Shown here: positions 44,828 to 52,613 of the stretch, in pieces
How positions within the stretch are numbered: position 1 is the first letter of the stretch
Layout: the number at the start of each line of letters is the position of its first letter
The notes under the pieces: model-generated
What the model was told of the DNA's origin: nothing
What the model saw: only the letters and a program-made list of their open reading frames with translations
Database searches by the model: none
NCBI GenBank assembly: GCA_020635135.1
Contig: JACKAJ010000016.1
Span: 496,001 to 560,000, forward strand
DNA: 64,000 nucleotides
Direction: 5' to 3'
Source: Halobacteriovoraceae bacterium
GTDB taxonomy: Bacteria; Bdellovibrionota; Bacteriovoracia; Bacteriovoracales; Bacteriovoracaceae
Translations under genes and position numbers: made by a program

Positions 44828-45961
44828 TTAAATTCGGTGGCCATAGACAAAGGCTTTTGAGCGAATTTTATTAACATCCCCACGAAATTGACATTGTTTT
44901 TTCTCTTCTGTCACTCCGCGTGAATAACATTTCTTTATTTCTAGTCCAAAGAGTTTCCCTAACAGTGGCGGCACAGCATTTCCAATCTGCTTAATCACCG
45001 CTGTTCGCGAGCCCTTGAATTGGTAGTCAGGTGGAAAAGATTGGATCATCGCCAACTCTCTCAGAGTGAATTTTCTCAATTGTGTAGGGTGAAAGTAGTG
45101 GTGATTATGAGTGTTCAATGTAGGAGAAGGTCTAAGACGTGACAGACGATGATAGTGATTTTCGCGCAATCGCTTTTCACGAATTTTATCCCAATTGACC
45201 CCAAGTTTAAGATCTTTTGGGAGATATTTTTCTTCATCTTCTCGATAGCGAATTCGACCTCCCTCTGGAATACACTGCAGTCTCATTCGGTCTATATCAT
45301 TGAGATTTTTAGCTCTCTTAAGATCGTAGTTCTCGTCAACGAAATCGGGTTTTTTACGACGAAAATTTTTCAACTCATCGAGTGTCTCCCCTAGGGTTTT
45401 CAACTTTTTTTTCTTTTTAGGAAATTCAAACTGGTACCCAACTTTTGTGCCAATAATAAAAGTTCTGCGTCGTGCTTGGGGAATTCCATAGTCTTGAGCA
45501 TCGAGAATTCTAATATTTAATTCATAGCCTATACGCTTAAAAGCTGCGTAGATATTTTGCAAAGTCTTTTCATTTTTTTTAGAAACGAGACCAGTCACAT
45601 TTTCAAAAAGTACAAACTCTGGCTTAACAATGCCAACTATTTTAACAAAATAACGAAACAAAGAATTTCTCTCATCTCCCGGATCGCCTTTCCCTATTGT
45701 TGAAAAACCTTGGCAAGGGGGACCACCTGCGACTAAATGAATTTTTTGATCGCCGATGATTTCTTTAAGTTTTTTTGGTGTTAACTCCTGAACTCCACCA
45801 TGATAAATATGGGCTTCACCATGGTTTGCCTTCATTGTTTCTGTGCTCCATTTATCATAATCGCATGCAAGAATTTCTCGAAAACCGGCCATCTTTAAGC
45901 CAGTAGACAGCCCGCCTGCTCCACAGAATAGATCAATAAAGTTTAAGTTCTTAGATTTCAT
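44828..45961 (-). CDS. Orphan DNA (cytosine-5) methyltransferase
   Basis: A 377-residue m5C methyltransferase. The motif order is complete: I DLFCGAGGLSTG (residue 11 on), IV GGPPCQGFS with the catalytic cysteine near 85, VI FENV, VIII QARRR, IX/target recognition (about 200-290) and X QIGNAVPP. No restriction endonuclease or vsr gene is adjacent, so it is probably a solitary or regulatory methyltransferase. The recognition site cannot be read from the sequence. It sits between infA and a DoxX-like gene, in the middle of ordinary housekeeping genes. Confidence 0.9.
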   Translation of the reverse strand: MKSKNLNFIDLFCGAGGLSTGLKMAGFREILACDYDKWSTETMKANHGEAHIYHGGVQELTPKKLKEIIGDQKIHLVAGGPPCQGFSTIGKGDPGDERNSLFRYFVKIVGIVKPEFVLFENVTGLVSKKNEKTLQNIYAAFKRIGYELNIRILDAQDYGIPQARRRTFIIGTKVGYQFEFPKKKKKLKTLGETLDELKNFRRKKPDFVDENYDLKRAKNLNDIDRMRLQCIPEGGRIRYREDEEKYLPKDLKLGVNWDKIREKRLRENHYHRLSRLRPSPTLNTHNHHYFHPTQLRKFTLRELAMIQSFPPDYQFKGSRTAVIKQIGNAVPPLLGKLFGLEIKKCYSRGVTEEKKQCQFRGDVNKIRSKAFVYGHRI

Positions 45962-46054
45962 GACTTGAAAAATTGTATATTGAACTTCTTAAAAAAGAAA
46001 GATTATCCTTTTCGAGAAATCAATAGACAATTTTACAAGCCAATCGTGAAGCTT

Positions 46055-46492
46055 TTAATTGACCACTGCGACTGTTTTTTGCTTGACTGAAGGCTTTTTG
46101 CTCTGGATGAGAACTTTTTCGGTAAAAATTTTCGCAAAGATCGGGCGATAATAGTCAAAGAACATGACAGCAAAAATTCCGTTCATCACAAACACAACAG
46201 CGGCCATTGCGATTGTACTTATATCAAGAAACAAATGAAAGAGAATGATATTCACTGAAAGTGGAGCAAGTAATACCGTCGCCAAGGGTGCCGTGGATTG
46301 AAATAAAAATAAACACCCACAAAGTAACTCAACGGTCCCCACCATAGGCATCATGTAACCAGTCGAAACCAAAGCACCAATAAAGCTATTGGCTTCTTCA
46401 GTCATTTCCATAGCTGGCATAAATCCTAAAAACTTATTTGCTCCCATCAAAATGAGAAATAAACCAAAAACATATCTTAAAATAAGAGTCAT
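46055..46492 (-). CDS. DoxX-like membrane protein
   Basis: A 145-residue membrane protein with four hydrophobic helices (about 3-20, 40-62, 70-90, 95-115). The arrangement, with GANKFLGF and VELLCGCLFLF, is of the DoxX/DUF417-like family, often linked to sulfur or redox metabolism; the function here is unknown. AAGGAGG with ideal spacing precedes the ATG. A dyad, TTCAATTAATTTGAA (46516-46530), is just upstream. Confidence 0.7.
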   Translation of the reverse strand: MTLILRYVFGLFLILMGANKFLGFMPAMEMTEEANSFIGALVSTGYMMPMVGTVELLCGCLFLFQSTAPLATVLLAPLSVNIILFHLFLDISTIAMAAVVFVMNGIFAVMFFDYYRPIFAKIFTEKVLIQSKKPSVKQKTVAVVN

Positions 46493-46515
46493 ATCAAACC
46501 TCCTTGAAGATCTAA

Positions 46516-46530
46516 TTCAATTAATTTGAA
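46516..46530. promoter_or_regulatory. Imperfect palindrome upstream of the DoxX-like gene
   Basis: TTCAATTAATTTGAA is symmetrical except at one base and lies 24 nt before the doxX start. The shape (TTCAA...TTGAA) resembles MarR/OhrR-type operators. Confidence 0.35.
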
Positions 46531-46697
46531 ACAATGCTAGCTTGTCAGATTTTTTTTATTTTATCGTGTAGTTGTTTTTTTAATTTTGTGTAGATTTCGT
46601 TAAGAACTAGGAATCAAACTGATTGGATGAGAGAATCAAACATTCCCGAACTATCAAGTAAAACAAAGGGACACATTCCCTTAAAGAAGAGCATGAA

Positions 46698-47579
46698 ATG
46701 AATTCCAGGCAAGTTGATCTCAACAGGCGAGAAGAAAGAAAAAAAGAAAATAAAAAATACATTCCCGTCATTATAAAAAGAAGCGATTTTGTTGTCCGCC
46801 ACCCAGACGACATCCTTGAAATGGCAGTTCACGAAGGGATTCAACAATACCGAAGACCTACACTTTCGCTTTTTCTTTCTGCCGCAGCGGCAGGCTTAAT
46901 TTTGGGATTTGCCGCTATGTCTGTCGCTTTCGCTATAAAACTTTCAATTGAGCTAAGTATCCATGGTGCCGCAAGAAAACTCATCATGGCCTTTTTCTAC
47001 CCCCTGGGATTTATAATCTGTATCCTCAGTGGGACACAATTGTTCACCGAACACACGGCCACTGCTGTTTACCCTGTGCTCGATAATAAAGCTCCATGGC
47101 ATTCTATTTTTCGACTGTGGTGCATCACCTTGTTCGGTAATTTGCTTGGAACTTTAACATCTTCACTACTGATAAATATGGGCTCAGCCGTTGTCCAGCT
47201 TGATGCAAGTTTTATATACATCGCTAGTTATATAACTCAGTACAATTCTATCGAAATTTTTATTAGTGGCATACTCGCTGGATGGCTAATGGCTCAAGGA
47301 GGTTGGCTGGTACTCGCAACTCCTCCAAACTTTGCTCAGATTGTCTGTATTTACCTCAGCACTTTTCTCATCGGAATTGGTGGATTTCATCACTCTATTG
47401 TTGGCTCTGCTGAACTTTTTTCAGCTTATTTTATTGATGACTATCTCAATATCGGAGAACTGGCTCGCGTCCTCATTTTTTCTATATTTGGGAACTTGGT
47501 TGGAGGCAGTATTTTTGTAGGAATTCTTAATTATGCTCATATTCGAAAGACTCAAATTAGTAATAATTCCAAGGATTAA
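46698..47579 (+). CDS. Formate/nitrite transporter family channel
   Basis: A 293-residue protein of the FNT (FocA/NirC) family: six transmembrane helices, with the pore motifs GTQLFTEHTA and GGFHHSIVGSAELF, in which the FHHSI segment contains the central channel histidine. An N-terminal charged extension (about 1-45) is longer than in FocA and resembles YfdC-like members. It transports a small monovalent anion, which cannot be specified. AGAAGAG precedes the ATG. It is divergent from the DoxX-like gene. Confidence 0.85.
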   Translation: MNSRQVDLNRREERKKENKKYIPVIIKRSDFVVRHPDDILEMAVHEGIQQYRRPTLSLFLSAAAAGLILGFAAMSVAFAIKLSIELSIHGAARKLIMAFFYPLGFIICILSGTQLFTEHTATAVYPVLDNKAPWHSIFRLWCITLFGNLLGTLTSSLLINMGSAVVQLDASFIYIASYITQYNSIEIFISGILAGWLMAQGGWLVLATPPNFAQIVCIYLSTFLIGIGGFHHSIVGSAELFSAYFIDDYLNIGELARVLIFSIFGNLVGGSIFVGILNYAHIRKTQISNNSKD

Positions 47580-47718
47580 CATGTTTAGATTTGTACACAT
47601 TTTCTTCAATTATTATTCAATCCTAGTTTCAAATTTCACGCTAACATAATTTATAGATTGCATAAGACAATGTAATTCACACCTAATACACCCTGCCCTC
47701 ATAAGAGCATCCCTGCCT

Positions 47719-47762
47719 AGAGAACCTTATCTTTATTCTGAAAGATAAGGTTCTCTTTCTTT
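47719..47762 (+). terminator. Strong intrinsic terminator
   Basis: A perfect 16-bp stem (47719-47734 with 47741-47756), a 6-nt loop and a T-rich tail. It lies 140 nt after the focA-type stop, so it ends either that transcript or a small RNA in between (47580-47756). Confidence 0.88.
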
Positions 47763-47767
47763 TTGAA

Positions 47768-48232
47768 TTATTCAGAAAATAACTGGGAAGTTTTAGAAAA
47801 ATTTGTATTGTGTCTTGTGGCCTTGAGTGAGTTAAGCTTTTCGACTTCTTGCTCAAGTTTAGAGGTATAATAATCTAAATCCATAACGATAACTTCTCGT
47901 CCAAACTGATTTGAGTTTTCATAAACATTAAGCTGGCGCTTTAAAGTCTTGATAAGGACATTAGCCTCGACTAGAGAGTGACTCAATTCTCGAGGACTAG
48001 AAACTCTCTGTTTCCAATCATCGTTTTCTTGGAGGATTTCCATTTCTTTTAAGAATGTTTCCGAATCGTGAAGAGTTTCAATGCTTCGAACGTATTGCTC
48101 AAAGGTTTTCTTAGCTTCATAGCTATGATTTTTCATCGAAAAATTACTTTTCAAACAAAATCCAAGGACTAATATGAGAATAAAATTAAAAAATAAAAAA
48201 ATGACTAATCCGTTGTTTTTGATTCTATCCAC
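47768..48232 (-). CDS. Single-pass membrane protein with coiled coil
   Basis: A 154-residue protein with one N-terminal transmembrane helix (about 8-27) and a helical, charged periplasmic or cytoplasmic part with a probable coiled coil (about 85-140). I recognise no family. GTG 48232 has AAGGAGG 4 nt upstream. It lies 38 nt downstream of the receiver-domain gene and may share its sigma54 transcript. Confidence 0.6.
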   Translation of the reverse strand: MDRIKNNGLVIFLFFNFILILVLGFCLKSNFSMKNHSYEAKKTFEQYVRSIETLHDSETFLKEMEILQENDDWKQRVSSPRELSHSLVEANVLIKTLKRQLNVYENSNQFGREVIVMDLDYYTSKLEQEVEKLNSLKATRHNTNFSKTSQLFSE

Positions 48233-48270
48233 AAACCCTCCTTGTTTATGTTCTCTCCCGATAAAATCTT

Positions 48271-48801
48271 CTACTGTCCTTTTTTATTTTTAATACGTTT
48301 CCCAATCTCTGAATCAAACGTTGAGAGACTTATCGGTTTTTGGATATAACTAATTTCATCAAATTCTCCTGAAAAAACTTCTCTTAGAGTCTCTTCTCCA
48401 AAACTAGAGATCACAATAAATTCTGATTCGGGATAATACTTCTTACAATAAGCATAGAGGTCCAGCCCATTTGCCATTCCTTTGAGAAAAACGTCAGCAA
48501 TAATGACGTCATAATCTTTTTCATTCTTCAATGCTCTCGTATTCTCAATTTTTTCGAGAGCATCTTCAGCCGAAAAATAGCAGTCAACAGAAGCATCTGG
48601 ATTCACTTGGCTGATAAGTTCTTCGATAAATTCAATTTGAGAGACATCATCTTCAACAATTAGGACTTTTTTTTCTTCTTTTTCTTTACCAAAAAAAGTA
48701 AGAATATCGGAAGTAGATAGTTTTCCTTGTGGAAAAAATTCTTCCAATGGTCCATAGTTGTTTGCTTTCGCTGGACCTTGTTTATTATTTTTTCTATTCA
48801 T
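48271..48801 (-). CDS. Receiver-domain response regulator (no output domain)
   Basis: A 176-residue protein: a flexible N-terminal part (about 1-40) and one receiver domain with the acidic pair EDD (about 52-54), the phospho-acceptor aspartate in VIIADVFLKG, and the lysine in YIQKPIS. No DNA-binding or enzyme domain follows, so it likely works in a phosphorelay or by protein contact. ATG 48801 has AAAGGAG with 6-nt spacing and lies about 47 nt after a sigma54 start site. A second in-frame start (GTG 48897, with AAGGAGG) would add 32 residues. Confidence 0.8.
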   Translation of the reverse strand: MNRKNNKQGPAKANNYGPLEEFFPQGKLSTSDILTFFGKEKEEKKVLIVEDDVSQIEFIEELISQVNPDASVDCYFSAEDALEKIENTRALKNEKDYDVIIADVFLKGMANGLDLYAYCKKYYPESEFIVISSFGEETLREVFSGEFDEISYIQKPISLSTFDSEIGKRIKNKKGQ

Positions 48802-48908
48802 AATAGACTCCTTTAATTTACCAATCCGGTAAAATCCTCCTGAATGTTTAATACTTTTAGCAATTGTTGTGCCAAATTTAAGTCCTTTTATTCTCACGTT
48901 GCCTCCTT
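48802..48908 (-). other. Upstream in-frame start region of the response regulator
   Basis: From GTG 48897 the frame is open and continuous with the regulator. It has AAGGAGG (48902-48908) with 4-nt spacing. The added 32 residues are basic (RIKGLKFGTTIAKSIKH). The sigma54 promoter (48859-48876) lies inside this stretch, so the longer form could only be made from an upstream transcript. Confidence 0.45.
48859..48876 (-). promoter_or_regulatory. Sigma54 promoter of the response regulator gene
   Basis: The minus strand reads TTTGGCACAACAATTGCT: TGGCAC and TTGC with GG (48872-48873) and GC (48860-48861) exactly 10 nt apart, as the -24/-12 consensus requires. The start site is expected near 48848, 47 nt before the ATG. 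Confidence 0.85.
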
Positions 48909-48983
48909 GAATTCCAATTTGAGAAGTATTGCCCCATAATTTCATGGGACATTTTATAAAAAACATAATCAGCAGGATTTTTT

Positions 48984-49013
48984 ATAAAAGTGGTGGCTTG
49001 AATGCCACCACTT
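48984..49013 (-). terminator. Terminator after the first HPF-like gene
   Basis: A perfect 10-bp stem (48988-48997 with 49004-49013, GTGGTGGC type) and a 6-nt loop, followed on the minus strand by TTTTA. It lies 110 nt after the 49123 stop. Confidence 0.75.
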
Positions 49014-49122
49014 ATTTGAGAGAAGTGAATCTCTTTTACAGTAGCCTACTGTTTTTCATTGCTCTTCACAGCGCTACAGCATAGAGAAGGTCTTAATAAG
49101 AACACCAACACTCTCTCATAGA

Positions 49123-49491
49123 CTAGTCCATTGCAAGTATTCTAGCCTTTCGCCAATTCCTCACGACTCGATAGGCATCCGCAAATAATTCTTTAATTAA
49201 TAAATTATGGTCGTGACCAAATAACTTCTTACTATAATTTAGCGAATGCGAACAAATTGTAAGCCCACCATAAAATTTCCCATTCTGAAGATTTCTTAGC
49301 GATAACTTAATGTCAGCATTACTTGGAGTTTGATTGCTCAGCTTTCTCATTTTGCCTCTCAATTTATAAATTTCGAGAGGAGACATACCAACTCTGTCAA
49401 TTTCAAGATCGACTCCACCTAGTTTATCGTGAACTTCATAGAAGAGGGGACACATTGAATTTGTTAAAAATCCTTCTTTTTGATAAATCAT
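49123..49491 (-). CDS. Small HPF-like protein 1
   Basis: A 122-residue protein of no recognised family. The likely secondary structure is beta (about 28-36), helix (38-53), beta (60-70), beta (73-88), helix (94-115), the order of the ribosome hibernation factor HPF/RaiA. Basic residues cluster on the helices (KLRGKMRK, RNWRKAR), as expected for rRNA contact. AGGAGG with 7-nt spacing precedes ATG 49491, and a perfect sigma54 promoter lies 44-61 nt upstream. A ribosome role is inferred from fold order only. Confidence 0.6.
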   Translation of the reverse strand: MIYQKEGFLTNSMCPLFYEVHDKLGGVDLEIDRVGMSPLEIYKLRGKMRKLSNQTPSNADIKLSLRNLQNGKFYGGLTICSHSLNYSKKLFGHDHNLLIKELFADAYRVVRNWRKARILAMD

Positions 49492-49534
49492 GACCTCACC
49501 TCCTATTGTTTGTAAAAGTGATGATTATTTATAA

Positions 49535-49552
49535 TTGCAATTCTAATGCCAA
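49535..49552 (-). promoter_or_regulatory. Sigma54 promoter of HPF-like gene 1
   Basis: The minus strand reads TTGGCATTAGAATTGCAA, with GG (49549-49550) and GC (49537-49538) 10 nt apart. The start site is expected near 49525, 34 nt before the ATG. Confidence 0.88.
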
Positions 49553-49631
49553 GTTCTTATCTAGAAAAAGAACACCTCACAGCCCTATTGAGACATTTTG
49601 CCTCGTCACTAAAACGAACTCCTACCCCTAA

Positions 49632-49967
49632 TTAAATATGTCTTGTATTAACCGCAAAGAGAGCTGAGTTTTGATTAACTTCCTTTAAATCCTTTGATAA
49701 TTCCAAGAAAATTTGTGATAAATTTTTTCCTTTTCGACTTTTACAATATATTTTTTGCAAAGAAGAAATTCGAACGGAACACTCGTAATACTTTTCTCTT
49801 TTAACGACAAAAAGTCTTCCTTCGTACCTATTAGGAACTTCTGTTAACAACACTTCGTAAGCTTTGTTGAAGTAATTTTCAAGATCTTTTTTTTCTTTGA
49901 ATGAACCTAAAAATTCAATTCCAAGAGTACGGTCTTTCGTTTTAATTATCTGGGTCAAAGGGATCAT
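49632..49967 (-). CDS. Small HPF-like protein 2
   Basis: A 111-residue protein. The likely order is beta (TLGIEFLG), long helix (LENYFNKAYEVL), beta (EGRLFVVKR), beta (YYECSVRISS), beta, helix (LSQIFLELSKDL), again HPF/RaiA-like. It shows no clear sequence match to protein 1. The frame could be extended to TTG 50000, but that codon lies within a sigma54 promoter, so ATG 49967 is the likely start; it coincides with the predicted transcript start, giving a leaderless mRNA. Function is inferred from fold order only. Confidence 0.58.
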   Translation of the reverse strand: MIPLTQIIKTKDRTLGIEFLGSFKEKKDLENYFNKAYEVLLTEVPNRYEGRLFVVKREKYYECSVRISSLQKIYCKSRKGKNLSQIFLELSKDLKEVNQNSALFAVNTRHI

Positions 49968-49978
49968 ACAGAGATTAG

Positions 49979-49996
49979 AGCAAGAACAATGCCAAA
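49979..49996 (-). promoter_or_regulatory. Sigma54 promoter of HPF-like gene 2
   Basis: The minus strand reads TTTGGCATTGTTCTTGCT, with GG (49992-49993) and GC (49980-49981) 10 nt apart. The predicted start site (about 49968) is at the ATG. Confidence 0.85.
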
Positions 49997-50018
49997 TCAA
50001 AAAGCGCTATTTAAGAAT

Positions 50019-50053
50019 TATAGGCCACATACACATTGATTATGTGGCTTATA
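50019..50053. repeat. 13-bp inverted repeat between the kinase gene and HPF-like gene 2
   Basis: TATAGGCCACATA and TATGTGGCTTATA pair over 12 of 13 positions around a 9-nt loop. It may terminate the kinase transcript, though the T tail is weak, or be the enhancer site for the NtrC-type activator: its centre is about 68 nt upstream of the sigma54 start site. Confidence 0.55.
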
Positions 50054-50070
50054 GCCCCCAAAAAATATGA

Positions 50071-52554
50071 TCAATGTGCCCCAGACAACTTTTGTTCTTC
50101 TTTAAGAACAATTTCTTCAATCTCACAAATACACTCCAGAGATTTAACGTAGTTTTCATCTTTAGCAAAGTCTTCTAATGCTTTCCCGAGTGTATTGATA
50201 TTTTTAAAACCATAGCTCAAGGCACTCCCTTTAATTTTGTGCCCGTACTTACTCAGTTCATCATAATTCTTCTTCTTAATAAGAACTTTCATTTTTTTAA
50301 GATCTTCTTGCCTAGCCTCAATATAGCGTGGCAAAAGTTTGGCTATAATCTCGGAATCATAAATGTCTGAATCAATTTCCATAGCTTCCTCCTTGGTGGT
50401 ATCAAAAAGCTCTAAAAAGAGTTTAAATAATGATTTCTGACTTATCGGTTTAATTAATCGATCTTGAAAGCCAGCTCGCAAGCACTTGCGTTTTTCGTAT
50501 TCACTAGCGTGAGCCGTAACTGCAAATTTAGGAATAGCCTGTCCTCTTTGTTTCTCAATGCTGTTCATTTTTAATACTGCTGAATAGCCATCCATGACTG
50601 GCATTTGTAAATCCATCAATACAATATCAAATTTTTTCATTTTAAAGGCTTCCAAAGCTTTGGCGCCATTGAGTGCTGTCATAATATTCTCTGAAATAGG
50701 TTGTAAAAATTCTTTAAAAAGGAATAAATTTTCTTCAGCATCATCAACAACCAAAATATTAAGATTTTTATCCTTAATTTTAGAAAGTTTCACCATATCA
50801 ATTTTATCAGTTCTAATCCTCATCTTCAGCTCTGATTCGATCGGCCTAAATAAGTACTCTTTCATTTTCCAAGACTTAATAGGTTTGATAAGAAATTTTT
50901 TGACTCCTTTTTTCTTTAGTAAATCAATATTCTCTCGACTAAAGCACGATTTCAAGACGCCGTAAACTTGAAATTCTTTTTGCTTTTGAAATTTTTTGGA
51001 GAGATCGACGATTTCAACAACATTGAGGGAATCATCGAAAAACAACACAGCCTGTTCTTTTTCAATTTCCGAAATCCTAGAAGGTGTTAGAACTTGAACA
51101 GGAAAGTTTTTAAAAGTTTTTTGGTAACTCTCTATATAATCTTGATGACAAATAAAATAAAATTTCTTCTTACTTTTCCTTTTGTTTTTGGCTTCTGGTT
51201 CTTTCAATCGTTTCCATTCAGTAAGTATTTCAAAATGAAATTTGCTTCCTTTCTTTTCTTCGCTTTCAAGTTCAAGTTTTGTCCCTAAAAGACTCAATAT
51301 TTCACTGACAATAGAGAGCCCTAGCCCCGAACCTCCATATTTTCTTTTTATACTTGAATCGGCTTGCACAAAACTCTGAAAAATAGATTTACGGCTTTTT
51401 TCCGATACACCGATACCAGTATCTATAATGGAAAAATGAATAGATTTTTTATTGTTCTTTTCTTCTACCAAATTAATCTCTAAATCGACGTAGCCTTCCG
51501 CCGTAAATTTAACGGCATTGCCCAGAAGATTCATCAAAACTTGTTCGAGTTTCGCTTCATCAGATTTAATTTCAAAATCAAGGTCATGGGATGTATGCAC
51601 AAAAACTTCTAGACCCTTTTGGTGAGCCGAAATTGAAATCGTATCAAGGCAACATTCCACTAAATTTTTTAAATTAAAAAACTTTTTATCTACGACAACC
51701 TTCCCTTTATTCAGGGCTGAGAAATCAATTAAATTATCAAGCATACCAAGCAGGACATCCCCGGCAACATTAATGTTTCTCACATATTGTTTTTGTTCAA
51801 TATTTAAATCAGTCTGCCCCAATACTTCACTCATCCCAATGATCGCATTCATGGGATTTCGAATTTCGTGACTAATACGACTAATGAAACTTGAGCGCAT
51901 TGAGATAGCTTTCATCAATCGATTTATAGAGGGTAGAAAAATAAAAAAGAACTCTAAAAAAATGAGGATAAATATAAGTACGGATGCATAAAGATCGACT
52001 TCTTCTAGCGTATTAATTTTTTTAAAAACATTTAATTCAAATTGATTGGCCAAATAACTTGAATCATTTGCTTCTCTCTGAAATCGACTAATCGTACTTT
52101 CAACTTGCTCTAGATCGAGACTCGCAAAAGTCACCGTTTTAACATCAAGAGGAGCATTACTTGTGATTAATTCCTGACAGTCCTTATTACAACTTAATCC
52201 CTTTGTCTGAATAAGTCTTTTGATATTTTTTTTGGTATGTTTATACTGAGTATCATAGATTTCAATGAGTTTATTCCGTTGCTTTTCAAATTCTTCTTTG
52301 TCAGCCGAAAGTTGCCACCGGACTAGCCCTTTAAAAATAAGTTCATTTACCTTTACATGGGCATCAAGTTTCCGAATGAGCATGGTATCATTTTTAATGC
52401 TCTCGTAGGCATTTGTTCGGTAATTTCGAAAGCTCCACATCGTCACGACTAAAAACAAAATGCCTAAAACATAAGACAAAGTTACACTTTTAAAATCCGC
52501 TTCAAATACTTCTTTGGCACGTTTTATAAATTTATAAATAATAAACTTGTTCAA
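50071..52554 (-). CDS. Hybrid sensor histidine kinase with HPt domain
   Basis: An 827-residue multi-step phosphorelay kinase. Two transmembrane helices (about 24-40 and 187-208) flank a helical periplasmic domain with a CNKDC cysteine pair. The HisKA phospho-histidine is H229 in SRISHEIRNP; the HATPase region follows (GGSGLGLSIV). A degenerate receiver (about 455-560, no acidic pair) is followed by a full receiver (NILVVDD, VLMDLQMPVMDG) and an HPt domain (YGHKIKGSAL). The start is TTG 52554, with AGGAG about 11 nt away. It follows the NtrC-type activator by 59 nt. Confidence 0.9.
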   Translation of the reverse strand: MNKFIIYKFIKRAKEVFEADFKSVTLSYVLGILFLVVTMWSFRNYRTNAYESIKNDTMLIRKLDAHVKVNELIFKGLVRWQLSADKEEFEKQRNKLIEIYDTQYKHTKKNIKRLIQTKGLSCNKDCQELITSNAPLDVKTVTFASLDLEQVESTISRFQREANDSSYLANQFELNVFKKINTLEEVDLYASVLIFILIFLEFFFIFLPSINRLMKAISMRSSFISRISHEIRNPMNAIIGMSEVLGQTDLNIEQKQYVRNINVAGDVLLGMLDNLIDFSALNKGKVVVDKKFFNLKNLVECCLDTISISAHQKGLEVFVHTSHDLDFEIKSDEAKLEQVLMNLLGNAVKFTAEGYVDLEINLVEEKNNKKSIHFSIIDTGIGVSEKSRKSIFQSFVQADSSIKRKYGGSGLGLSIVSEILSLLGTKLELESEEKKGSKFHFEILTEWKRLKEPEAKNKRKSKKKFYFICHQDYIESYQKTFKNFPVQVLTPSRISEIEKEQAVLFFDDSLNVVEIVDLSKKFQKQKEFQVYGVLKSCFSRENIDLLKKKGVKKFLIKPIKSWKMKEYLFRPIESELKMRIRTDKIDMVKLSKIKDKNLNILVVDDAEENLFLFKEFLQPISENIMTALNGAKALEAFKMKKFDIVLMDLQMPVMDGYSAVLKMNSIEKQRGQAIPKFAVTAHASEYEKRKCLRAGFQDRLIKPISQKSLFKLFLELFDTTKEEAMEIDSDIYDSEIIAKLLPRYIEARQEDLKKMKVLIKKKNYDELSKYGHKIKGSALSYGFKNINTLGKALEDFAKDENYVKSLECICEIEEIVLKEEQKLSGAH

Positions 52555-52613
52555 TCTCTTGCTGCTCCTAAAAAAATCCCCTCCCTACTTCAATTTTTTC
52601 CTCGTTTTTTAAT

